From contig DHVX01000085.1 of NCBI GenBank assembly GCA_002412885.1, positions 66,098-130,097 on the forward strand: a DNA stretch of 64,000 nt, read 5' to 3'. The notes below the pieces were generated by a model that was given only the letters and a program-made list of their open reading frames with translations, was not told where the DNA came from and did no database searches. Made by a program: the position numbers and the translations under genes. This document shows positions 50,019 through 58,210 of this stretch, in pieces. The DNA comes from Bacteroidales bacterium UBA5197 (GTDB taxonomy: Bacteria; Bacteroidota; Bacteroidia; Bacteroidales; Lentimicrobiaceae). Position 1 is the stretch's first letter, and each line of letters starts with the position of its first letter.

Positions 50019-52049
50019 ATGAAAACACTTATCAGCATAGTGTGCTTTCTGATCTGCTGCCAGCCAGCAGAAATTTGTGCTCAAAATGCGCCCATAAGCA
50101 TTGCAGGGACAGTTGTATCTCTGGCGACAGAAGTAACTGTTCCTGTTTATGCAATGAACTTTAACAACATATCTTCCTGCAACCTTAAGTTGACTTATGA
50201 CCCAAGTATTGCAACAGCAACAGGTGTTACAATTGGACCTGAAATGGCGGGAATAATCAGTGTCAATATAACGGTTCCGGGTGAAGTTTCTTTAGGGTGG
50301 TTCACATCAGGAGGAATCACCCTTCCTGATAGTTCAGTTATCTTTAATCTTCAATTTTCCAAATCAGGGAATGGCATTTCATCAGTTCACTGGATGGATA
50401 ATGACAACTCCTGTGAATACAATGACGGGAATTCCCAACCTTTAACCGATAGCCCAACTTCTGATTACTACCAGGATGGGATGCTTGTATTTCAGTCGCC
50501 GGATGCTCCCATTACTGTGGCACCAAACATTGCAGCTATACCTGGATCTGAATTAAATTTCCCGGTTTACGTTTCTAACTTCCAAATGATAGGGTCATTT
50601 TCACTGAATCTTCAATTTGATGCTTCAGTATTATCATACTTGTCATTTGTAAATAGCAGTGAATTCCCTGGCATGTCTGTAAACGAAGATCAACCCGGCA
50701 ACCTGCTGATTTCAGGCATGGTACAATCCGGCGACACAGCTATTTCGTTAGAAGACAATGCAATCCTTTTAACACTGAATCTCAATTACCTGGATGGATA
50801 TACAGAGCTGAACTGGATTGACACAGGAACAAGCTGTCAATACAGAGGATCAACTCCTGTTTATCCGGTTCTTAACGATACACCACAGGATATCTATTAC
50901 CTGAATGGATCTGTTTCCGCTAACTCTCTTCCGGCTGAAGCCGGATCTATAACAGGACCATCGGTAGTTTGTATTGATAACTCTGCAGTAACTTATTCTG
51001 TTGAAATCATAGATTATGCAACCGACTATGTCTGGAATGTGCCCGAAGGTGCAGTGATTGTCTCCGGACAAAACTCTCCTACCATACTTGTTGATTTAGG
51101 CATAAACCCACTCATAGGAGTCATTTCAGTTTATGGAACCAATGCATATGGCAATGGATCTGCATCATCGCTGGAAATTTCAGTAATTGATCAACCTGGC
51201 ACACCCGGCATAATTACTGGTTTACAAGAGGTTTGCCGGGGACAGAGTCAGGTCATGTATTCAATTGAACCCCTGGCCAATACTGATTCCTACAGCTGGT
51301 TAGTGCCTGAGGGAGCTTTCATCACTTCAGGTAATAGCACTTATTCAATAATGGTTCATTATGGAATCAATGCGGCCAGCGGACTGGTTTCAGTAACAGG
51401 AACAAACATTTGTGGTATCGGCGCTTCCTCACAGCCATTAACGGTAACAGTAAAAGAACAACCTGAGATTGAGATACAACCTGAATCTCCACCAGCAGTA
51501 ATCGCAGGCGCTGACACAGCGCTGTTTACCTTACAGGCAGCAGGCACAGGTTTGAGTTACAAATGGCAGGAGTTTATTAATTCATGGGAAGATCTGATCG
51601 AAAATGATTTGTATATGGGCGTTTTCTCTGATACGCTTTTTGTATTAAACCCATCTGTTGTAATGGACGGTTACCGCTACCGCTGCATAGTTTCCGGCGA
51701 ATGTGATCCGGATGCTGTCACCGATGGCAATGCAACACTTGCTGTTTCATCCCCGGTCAAATCCGAATTTGGCAGTAAGGAAACCCTTGTTTCTGCTTAT
51801 CCTAATCCTTTCTCAGAAGAATTGAATCTAAATCTTACGGTTCAAAATAAAGGTGAAACTGTGATTGAATTACTTAGTCTCACTGGTCAGATAATTATTT
51901 CGAAAAAAGTAAATTTCAGTCTTCCGGGTATCCATTCTGTCTGTTTCGACACTTCGGGAATTAGGTCAGGGGCTTACCTGCTTCGCATAAAACACAACTC
52001 TGAATTCAATCTGATTTACACCACACTATGCGTAGTGTGTTGCAATTAG
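50019..52049 (+). CDS. T9SS-secreted protein with two cohesin-like and two PKD-like domains
   Basis: 676 residues. Signal peptide to ICAQ (about 22). Two cohesin-like modules (about 25-160 and 165-300) each show PVYAMNFNNISSCNLKLTYDPS-type strands and end in C[EQ]Y ... L[TN]D[ST]P...YYxxG. Two PKD-like repeats (about 308-395 and 397-485: VC..s.v.YSVE....Y.W.VPEGA.I.SG) and an Ig-like domain follow. The sorting domain (AYPNPFSEELNLNL ... GAYLLRIKHN) ends in the unusual tail LCVVCCN instead of a Lys/Val-rich strand. It lies between the giant protein and a second cohesin-like protein, so surface partnership with them is inferred. Confidence 0.85.
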   Translation: MKTLISIVCFLICCQPAEICAQNAPISIAGTVVSLATEVTVPVYAMNFNNISSCNLKLTYDPSIATATGVTIGPEMAGIISVNITVPGEVSLGWFTSGGITLPDSSVIFNLQFSKSGNGISSVHWMDNDNSCEYNDGNSQPLTDSPTSDYYQDGMLVFQSPDAPITVAPNIAAIPGSELNFPVYVSNFQMIGSFSLNLQFDASVLSYLSFVNSSEFPGMSVNEDQPGNLLISGMVQSGDTAISLEDNAILLTLNLNYLDGYTELNWIDTGTSCQYRGSTPVYPVLNDTPQDIYYLNGSVSANSLPAEAGSITGPSVVCIDNSAVTYSVEIIDYATDYVWNVPEGAVIVSGQNSPTILVDLGINPLIGVISVYGTNAYGNGSASSLEISVIDQPGTPGIITGLQEVCRGQSQVMYSIEPLANTDSYSWLVPEGAFITSGNSTYSIMVHYGINAASGLVSVTGTNICGIGASSQPLTVTVKEQPEIEIQPESPPAVIAGADTALFTLQAAGTGLSYKWQEFINSWEDLIENDLYMGVFSDTLFVLNPSVVMDGYRYRCIVSGECDPDAVTDGNATLAVSSPVKSEFGSKETLVSAYPNPFSEELNLNLTVQNKGETVIELLSLTGQIIISKKVNFSLPGIHSVCFDTSGIRSGAYLLRIKHNSEFNLIYTTLCVVCCN

Positions 52050-52119
52050 TCAATATATATTACTTCGTGCTTTAATCAGTTTTTACAAACAAAAAAAACA
52101 AACCAAAACACTATAAATC

Positions 52120-54639
52120 ATGAAAAAAGTCTCTCTCTTTCTTTGGTTTCTGACGGCAATAACCACATCAGGTCTGCTAGCTCAGAATGCGCCGGTTTCT
52201 ACCGCCGGCAACGTTGCTTCTACAGGTTCAACAGTGATTCTTCCCATAACCGTTACAAATTTTACAAATATTGCAAGTTGTGACATGAAACTATTTTTTG
52301 ATCCAGCCATAGCAACCGTTACTTTGGTTACTGCAAATCCTTTAATATCTGGAGACAATACCGGATTCAACTATAACATCACTGTTCCTGGGGCAGTCAA
52401 TTTTGGCTGGTTTGCAGCACTCGGGCAAACTGTTCCTAACAATACAGCTATCTTTTATATCCACTTTTCAAAAGTTACCAATGGATCAACACCTGTATCT
52501 TTTTCAACTATTGGATATGAGTGTGATTACGCCGATGGTAGTGCCAACACATTAAATGACAGTCCTTATGAATCCTATTACATTCCTGGAGAAGTCACCT
52601 TTCAGAATTTTGCTCCAATCACAACTGCTTTGTCAGCATACTCCTGCCCGGGGAACAATATAAGTATTCCGATAAAAGTCACAAATTTTAATACCATTGG
52701 GGCCGTTAGCTTAACCATAAACTATGACCCGGCTGTACTAGATTTTCTACCTGGTGAAAACACCTCCGGATATCCTGGTTTATCAATTAACAATACTTTT
52801 GCAGGCAATATTATCGTAGGAGGTTTTTCGTCATCATCCACAGGCGTAACCTATGCTGCAAATTCAACCCTCGCCACACTCAACTTTCACTACAAAGAAG
52901 GTTCAACCACTATTGATTTTTATGATGACGGAGAATCCTGCGAATACACAGGCCCAAGTGATAATTACCCAGTACTCAACGACTCCCCCCAATCCACCTA
53001 CTACATCAACGGCTTTGTTGGCCCCGGTGATGATACCCAATGGAATGGCAGTGCTGATACGCATTGGAATACGCAGTCCAACTGGACCTGCGGCACACCC
53101 CACAGCGGCAGCAATGTGGTGATCCCAAATACCACCAATAAACCGGTTATTTCAGGCAGTGTTGTGATTAATTCGCTGGTAATTAATAGCGGAGCTTCAC
53201 TAACTTTAAATCCTGAAGCGGATCTTACCGTAAGCTCAACCATAACAAATAATGCCGGGACAGATGGTCTCGTTCTAGAATCATCCGCCACTGCAACCGC
53301 CTCTCTTATTCATTATAATACCGGTGTATCGGCAACCGTGGAGCGTTTTATTGCAAAATACAACGTGATAAACGATTTTATGTTCCATTTTATTTCATCT
53401 CCTGTTGTTAGTCAGCTGATCCAACCCGAATTTGTAACCGAGACACCTACCTATGCCCATGATTTTTATGCTTTCAGTGAACCAGAAAATATGTGGATCA
53501 ATACAAAAGCTGGTAATGGCAGCTGGAATGTTGACTTTGAAAATAAATTTCTGGTTGGTAAAGGCTATCTGATTGCCTATCCAACGGATGTTGTAAAAAC
53601 CTTTACCGGTGAGTTAAACAGCTTCCCGGCTTCCTCGCCTTTGGAGATGAACTGCACGTTCACATCAGGCATGGGCAATGGCTGGAATCTGCTTGGCAAT
53701 CCTTTCCCATCTGCACTCGATTGGAATCTGCTCACGCGGGGAGAGGGAATTGACAGTGCATTGTATTATTACAATAATGATGCTGAAAATTATCAGTATT
53801 TTCTGCCGCTACCAGGTTTAGGAAGTGGCTATATAGGAAACGGTTCACAATATATTCCGCCTATGCAGGGCTTTATGGTTCACGCAAAATCAACAGGCAC
53901 AAAAACTGTTTCTATATCAAATGCGGCCCGCACCCACAGCGGAAAAGACACATATTACAAATCAGGTAATTCTGTTCCTGGGAGCATGTCGCTGACTGTT
54001 TCAACAAACGGCAAAATAGACGAAACCTTTATTCACTTCAACAATCAGGCAACCACAGCTTTTGATGGGGCGTATGATGCGTATAAGCTTAAAAGTTACA
54101 GCAGTCAGGTACCTAAAATCTATACAAAAGGCTCCGACAACAATGAGCTGGCTATTAACGGGCTGCCAGAACTGTCCGACGACCTTACAATTCCGGTCTA
54201 TTTTGAAGCTGCAGTTGAAGGCACTTATACCCTTGCTGCAAACCTTGAGCAATTACAGGGTACGCAGATATATCTTGAAGATAAAGCTGAAAATATTACC
54301 CAGAACATTTCACAAAATCCGGTGTACAGCTTTAATGCTTCACCGGGTGAAGATGCAAGCCGGTTTGTGCTGAAATTCGCTGTTGTAGGCATTGGAGATG
54401 TTGATCCGGCAACGGAAATAAAAATATACACCGTTGACAGAAACATCATCATAACCTCACCCGAAAGCAGCAAACTTGAAATTGCTGTGTATAACCTGAC
54501 AGGGCAATTGATGATCAACAGAACCAGCAATGGAGGGCAGATGACTATACCCGCCGGTAATCTAAGCAACGGTGTATATCTGGTAAGTGTGGTAAACAAA
54601 GGCAAAGTGGTTAACCGCAAAATAGTTATCAGTCACTAA
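52120..54639 (+). CDS. T9SS-secreted protein with two cohesin-like modules and a beta-helix-like core
   Basis: 839 residues. Signal peptide to LLAQ (about 22). Cohesin-like modules at about 25-160 and 165-300 carry CDYADGS..LNDSPYESYY and CEYTGPS..VLNDSPQSTYY end motifs, clearly homologous to the preceding gene. A WNGSADTHWNTQSNWTCGTPHSGSNVVIP segment (about 305-345) begins a G8-like beta region common in Bacteroidota T9SS cargo. It is followed by a domain with GWNLLGNPFPSALDW (about 525) and a sorting domain (IKIYTVDRNIIIT ... GVYLVSVVNKGK). Sits 70 bases after the preceding gene and 44 before the small PID-type protein; probably one transcription unit. Confidence 0.87.
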   Translation: MKKVSLFLWFLTAITTSGLLAQNAPVSTAGNVASTGSTVILPITVTNFTNIASCDMKLFFDPAIATVTLVTANPLISGDNTGFNYNITVPGAVNFGWFAALGQTVPNNTAIFYIHFSKVTNGSTPVSFSTIGYECDYADGSANTLNDSPYESYYIPGEVTFQNFAPITTALSAYSCPGNNISIPIKVTNFNTIGAVSLTINYDPAVLDFLPGENTSGYPGLSINNTFAGNIIVGGFSSSSTGVTYAANSTLATLNFHYKEGSTTIDFYDDGESCEYTGPSDNYPVLNDSPQSTYYINGFVGPGDDTQWNGSADTHWNTQSNWTCGTPHSGSNVVIPNTTNKPVISGSVVINSLVINSGASLTLNPEADLTVSSTITNNAGTDGLVLESSATATASLIHYNTGVSATVERFIAKYNVINDFMFHFISSPVVSQLIQPEFVTETPTYAHDFYAFSEPENMWINTKAGNGSWNVDFENKFLVGKGYLIAYPTDVVKTFTGELNSFPASSPLEMNCTFTSGMGNGWNLLGNPFPSALDWNLLTRGEGIDSALYYYNNDAENYQYFLPLPGLGSGYIGNGSQYIPPMQGFMVHAKSTGTKTVSISNAARTHSGKDTYYKSGNSVPGSMSLTVSTNGKIDETFIHFNNQATTAFDGAYDAYKLKSYSSQVPKIYTKGSDNNELAINGLPELSDDLTIPVYFEAAVEGTYTLAANLEQLQGTQIYLEDKAENITQNISQNPVYSFNASPGEDASRFVLKFAVVGIGDVDPATEIKIYTVDRNIIITSPESSKLEIAVYNLTGQLMINRTSNGGQMTIPAGNLSNGVYLVSVVNKGKVVNRKIVISH

Positions 54640-54683
54640 ACTACAAGTAAGGCAATAATTTTCAACGCAAACAATCAGAAATC

Positions 54684-54932
54684 ATGAAGAACATAAGAAA
54701 CATCTCTAGATACTTGCTTATTCCGGGCCTGGTAATGGCATTAAGTTTACCACTTATTGCCCAGGGCCCTCCCCCGCCGCCACCTAATGGTCATGGCGCT
54801 TCCGGCAACCAACCTCCAAGTGGTGGCAACGCTCCCATCGGAAACGGCATTTTCATTTTAATGGCAGCAGGAGCCTTATGGGGAGCCGGGAAAACATACC
54901 TGAACCGTAATAAGCAGGAGGAGGGATTGTGA
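54684..54932 (+). CDS. Small Pro-rich secreted protein with PID-CTERM-like tail
   Basis: 82 residues. A signal peptide (about 1-27, ending LIAQ) is followed by a Pro/Gly/Asn-rich stretch with six consecutive prolines, then APIGNGIFILMAAGALWGAGKTY, a hydrophobic C-terminal segment preceded by a P-I-G motif, and a charged tail. This layout matches the small Bacteroidota proteins carrying a PID-CTERM sorting signal, here with PIG instead of PID. It would stay anchored in, or be processed at, the inner membrane. Last gene of the cohesin-like cluster, with a terminator directly after it. Confidence 0.72.
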   Translation: MKNIRNISRYLLIPGLVMALSLPLIAQGPPPPPPNGHGASGNQPPSGGNAPIGNGIFILMAAGALWGAGKTYLNRNKQEEGL

Positions 54933-54939
54933 ATGCCAG

Positions 54940-54970
54940 AACCGTAACCTAAACAGTTGCGGTTTTTTTT
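54940..54970. terminator. Terminator shared by convergent genes
   Basis: AACCGTAAC / GTTGCGGTT stem (one G-T pair), 7-base loop, then a run of eight T. It ends at the stop of the convergent tcdA gene. Confidence 0.85.
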
Positions 54971-55715
54971 AGGCCTGCTCCTCTCCCATCAAATCCTGTA
55001 TAACCCCGGCGGCGCAGAAACAACCGAAAATGGCTGGCATGTATGAAATGGTTCCAACGGTTGATTTCTTGTTGAACTCCCCTTCCGAAAGAACAATTGA
55101 ATTCCGCGAAACCTCTTCGGGAGAGTAAACCGCTTTAAAACCTTCCCATATCCCTTTCTTGTGCAGGTTCTTACGGATATAATATGCCAGTTTGCAGTTG
55201 TTCGTTTTCGAGATATCTGTAATCCTTACCTGCATGGGATCAAGCTTTCCACCGGCACCCATTGAGCTGATCAGCGGCATGCCCAGCCTTATGGTATGGT
55301 AAATCAGGTAAACCTTTGGAGAGAGTGTATCAATGGCATCCACCACATAATCGTAACCTGTTTCCAGAATGTCGATCATGCGTTGATCCTTGATATATTC
55401 CTGAATTGTAATCAGTTTAAGATCGGGATTGATATCGAGCAAACGGCTTGCCATTATTTCGGTTTTGGGTTTACCGTTTGTGCTGATCAGCGCAGGCAAC
55501 TGCCGGTTGCGGTTGGTTGCATTTACAACATCGCCATCAACCAGAGTCAGGCTTCCAATGCCGGCTCTGACCAGTTGTTCAGCAGCATAAGCGCCAACAC
55601 CGCCCAATCCGGCGACCAGCACGTGCGCATTTCTTAATTTCTCAAGCTTGATATCCCCGGTAAGCAGACGGGTTCTGTTCTGCCAGTCGGGATGTTGAAT
55701 CGCGGGGTTTTCCAT
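54969..55715 (-). CDS. tcdA: tRNA threonylcarbamoyladenosine dehydratase
   Basis: 248 residues. ThiF/MoeB/E1-like fold with the nucleotide-binding motif GLGGVGAYAAEQLVRAGIG (36-54), DGDVVNATNRNRQ (adenylation Arg/Asn residues) and VVDAIDTLSPK. TcdA uses ATP to cyclise t6A at position 37 of ANN-decoding tRNAs into ct6A. The C-terminal Cys-containing segment PAIFGCFCAAGVI is typical. Housekeeping gene, monocistronic here. Confidence 0.93.
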   Translation of the reverse strand: MENPAIQHPDWQNRTRLLTGDIKLEKLRNAHVLVAGLGGVGAYAAEQLVRAGIGSLTLVDGDVVNATNRNRQLPALISTNGKPKTEIMASRLLDINPDLKLITIQEYIKDQRMIDILETGYDYVVDAIDTLSPKVYLIYHTIRLGMPLISSMGAGGKLDPMQVRITDISKTNNCKLAYYIRKNLHKKGIWEGFKAVYSPEEVSRNSIVLSEGEFNKKSTVGTISYMPAIFGCFCAAGVIQDLMGEEQA

Positions 55716-55782
55716 TGCTGCAAAAATAGCAATTGATGGTTATAATTTTGCAGGGAAAATTGAGATGGGAAAGAAAATAAGC

Positions 55783-55852
55783 ATCAGAGGGGCGCAGCGT
55801 TGGTAGCCTGAAGTATTTTGAAAGAATAGTAAGCCCCAGAGGGGCGCAGCGT
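55783..55852 (+). repeat. REP-like repeat pair, forward orientation
   Basis: Two copies of (CCC)CAGAGGGGCGCAGCG at 55785 and 55834, the first followed by TTGGTAG, separated by about 35 bases. Inverted partner pair at 56054-56125. Confidence 0.9.
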
Positions 55853-56053
55853 AAAAATTAGTTAATTCAGTTTCACTCAAAAATAAATGAATAATTAATT
55901 CATTAGGAGGCAAATCAATTAAATCAAACAAATTTGGTGCTCTAAATTCAAATTTAAACTCTCTTAAAACCTCATTTATTCTTATTCAAATGTGTTTTTG
56001 CGATGATTCTCCTGTTGATTAAGAATTAATCTCCTCAATCAGAATATGTTTAC

Positions 56054-56125
56054 ACGCTGCGCCCCTCTGGGGCTTTTGAAGTACCCACCGCTTACTTACT
56101 ACCAACGCTGCGCCCCTCTGGGGCT
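56054..56125 (-). repeat. REP-like repeat pair, reverse orientation
   Basis: Two copies of CGCTGCGCCCCTCTGGGG at 56055 and 56106, the second preceded by CTACCAA. With 55783-55852 this makes a symmetric head-to-head cluster around about 200 AT-rich bases. The 625-base interval 55716-56340 holds no gene I can support. Confidence 0.9.
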
Positions 56126-56313
56126 AATCATCAGATAATCTGTCATTGGTTGCGGTTCCAATAGCTATCGGATCGAAGCACAAAAGGGGAGAAAAAGTTG
56201 ATACATTATGTTTTTCAAATTTAATTCCCCCCGTTCACCAGACATTTATCACATTCCACCACCCCAAACAGCAGTTTCATTATAAAATATTTTACTAAGG
56301 AAACGGCTTTCCC

Positions 56314-56321
56314 TACATTTG
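56314..56321 (+). promoter_or_regulatory. -7 box (TACATTTG) for the DUF2752-TM2 pair
   Basis: Exact TAnnTTTG match 19 bases before the start codon, with only a T-rich -33 region. Confidence 0.55.
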
Positions 56322-56340
56322 TATTTCAATTCACCGATCA

Positions 56341-56643
56341 ATGAATAAAGGAACACGACACGCATGGCAATATTTCAGGGCAAAGCTGGAAGCTTTTATC
56401 TGGATAGCAGGATTAATCCTGATGGCTGTGATGTCTCCTTCCAATACACATGCAAGCCTTTGCCCGCTTTCGGCTGCTGGTCTGGATTTTTGTCCGGGCT
56501 GCGGTTTGGGACATTCGGTTTCATACCTGGCGCGGGGTAATTTCGAAGCCTCATTTATGGCTCATCCGCTTGGAATGGTTGCAGTGCTTATTCTGATCTG
56601 GAGGATTGTACAAATTTTCAGGAAACCTGTAATGTATTATTAA
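56341..56643 (+). CDS. DUF2752 membrane protein
   Basis: 100 residues. CPLSAAGLDFCPGCGLGHSVSYLARGNFEASFMAHPLGMVA is the DUF2752 signature, with its CPxCGxxxS core, between two membrane segments (about 18-34 and 78-93). Small inner-membrane proteins of this family commonly neighbour TM2-domain proteins, as here (23-base gap). Function unknown. Confidence 0.9.
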   Translation: MNKGTRHAWQYFRAKLEAFIWIAGLILMAVMSPSNTHASLCPLSAAGLDFCPGCGLGHSVSYLARGNFEASFMAHPLGMVAVLILIWRIVQIFRKPVMYY

Positions 56644-56666
56644 CACACACTTAAAACAAAAAAATC

Positions 56667-57023
56667 ATGGCCAATGTACTTTTACACCTTCCCGAGTTGC
56701 AGGGAATGGAACTGAACCACGTTCAGATGCTCATCAAGGATTTCAGCGACAAACAAGCGCAAACCTTTGCAATGATTTACCGCACACGACGCAAAGATCC
56801 GCAGCTCATTCTGCTCACCTGCCTGGTTGGATTTTTGGGATTTGCCGGAATCCACAGATTCCTCGTTAATCAGATCGGAATGGGTATTCTTTACTTCTTT
56901 ACCGCCGGTCTCTGCCTGATAGGTACCATTGTTGACGCGGTTAATTACCAGTCACTTGCATTTGAATACAACAGGCAAATCGCCAGCGAAGTCGCTCCAT
57001 TGGCCAAATCGATTACTGAATAA
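56667..57023 (+). CDS. TM2 domain protein
   Basis: 118 residues. After an amphipathic N-terminal region (1-45) comes a TM2 domain: LLTCLVGFLGFAGIHRFLVNQIGMGILYFFTAGLCLIGTIVDAV, two membrane helices joined by the G.HRFY-type short loop (here GIHRFLV). The soluble tail is helical. Probably co-transcribed with the DUF2752 gene 23 bases upstream; molecular role unknown. Confidence 0.9.
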   Translation: MANVLLHLPELQGMELNHVQMLIKDFSDKQAQTFAMIYRTRRKDPQLILLTCLVGFLGFAGIHRFLVNQIGMGILYFFTAGLCLIGTIVDAVNYQSLAFEYNRQIASEVAPLAKSITE

Positions 57024-57105
57024 AGCAGGTTGAGTTGCCACTTAAAATCTTTTAAGTAAAAAGCGGAGTTGATGGTGTTATTAAGGTCCATAAGCGACTG
57101 AAGCA

Positions 57106-57207
57106 CTTCGACTCCGCTCAGTGTGACATTGGTATTGTAGTTGCGTTGTTGCACTTTAATAAATTCATTATCAATTGAATACGATGTCATCCTGAGCGGA
57201 GTCGAAG
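57106..57207. repeat. REP-like inverted repeat between TM2 and pyrD genes
   Basis: CTTCGACTCCGCTCAG (57106) and its complement CTGAGCGGAGTCGAAG (57192-57207), extended to 23-base arms with 21 matching positions, separated by 56 bases. I recognise it as an intergenic repeat common in Bacteroidota. Confidence 0.88.
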
Positions 57208-57263
57208 GATAGGACGATCAACAATCTTCTATAATTAGTATAATACTTTAGCTAATAAGTACT

Positions 57264-58175
57264 TTACAGCATCAATCCCCCGGTCAGTTCTTTCACATCA
57301 GAAATTCCGTGGCGGTTGAGATAATCCTCTATTCCTGCCATGATTTTCACAGTTGCCTGAGGATCAATAAAGTTTGCGGTTCCTACCTGAATGGCTGATG
57401 CACCGGCCAGCATAAACTCAATGGCATCGGCTGCTGTGGTTATACCGCCAATTCCTATCAAAGGAATTTTTACCACTTTGGATACCTGCCATACCATGCG
57501 CAATGCAACCGGTTTGATGGCCGGACCGGATAGACCTCCGGTAACGGTTGAAAGCACAGGCCGCCGCTTTTCAGCATCAATGGCCATCCCCAAAAGGGTG
57601 TTGATCAATGATATGGCATCAGCTCCGGCACCTTCCACAGCCAACGCAATTTCAGAAATACTGGTTACATTCGGCGAAAGCTTTACGATCAGCGTTTTGT
57701 CGTAAACATCCCGCACAGCGCGGGTTACAGCTATTGCTGACGGACAACTGGTTCCGAAAGCCATTCCGCCTTCCTTTACATTCGGGCAGGAAATATTCAA
57801 CTCAATGGCATGAATATGATCAAGTTTATTCAGCTTTTCAGCTACTTCAACATAACCCTCAACGGTTGAATCCGACACATTCGCGATCACACAATTGTTG
57901 TATTTCAATAATTTCGGGTAAATATGCTCCACAAAATAGTCAACCCCCTTGTTCTGAAGTCCTACGGCATTCAGCATTCCCATGGCAGTTTCGGCCATGC
58001 GAGGATAGGCATTTCCTTCGCGGTGCTTTGAAGTTGTGGCTTTTACAATAATGCCGCCCAATGAACTGACATCGATAAAATCATCAAACTCTTCCCCGTA
58101 TCCAAAGGTTCCGGATGCAGTAAGCACGGGATTTTTCAGCTTAAGCTTGTGTATGTTGACTTCCAGATTCGCCAT
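57264..58175 (-). CDS. pyrD: Dihydroorotate dehydrogenase B, catalytic subunit
   Basis: 303 residues from the ATG at 58175 (MANLEVNIHKLKLKNP), preferred over an upstream in-frame ATG at 58199 because it aligns with the usual N-terminus. Class 1B features: NPVLTASGTFGYG (FMN site), KATTSKHREGNAYPR, ELNISCPNVKEGG with the catalytic Cys, IVKLSPN, INTLLG and IGIGGITTAADAIEF, ending GTANFIDP. It oxidises dihydroorotate to orotate in pyrimidine synthesis, passing electrons through FMN to PyrK. pyrK lies immediately upstream, 35 bases away. Confidence 0.96.
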   Translation of the reverse strand: MANLEVNIHKLKLKNPVLTASGTFGYGEEFDDFIDVSSLGGIIVKATTSKHREGNAYPRMAETAMGMLNAVGLQNKGVDYFVEHIYPKLLKYNNCVIANVSDSTVEGYVEVAEKLNKLDHIHAIELNISCPNVKEGGMAFGTSCPSAIAVTRAVRDVYDKTLIVKLSPNVTSISEIALAVEGAGADAISLINTLLGMAIDAEKRRPVLSTVTGGLSGPAIKPVALRMVWQVSKVVKIPLIGIGGITTAADAIEFMLAGASAIQVGTANFIDPQATVKIMAGIEDYLNRHGISDVKELTGGLML

Positions 58176-58210
58176 TTTATGATCTTGATTGAGATGCAAT
58201 TAATCAGTTT

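Noticed and set aside
55740..55931. 63-residue reverse frame upstream of tcdA
   Set aside because: It reads through the REP-like repeat pair and has no other support.
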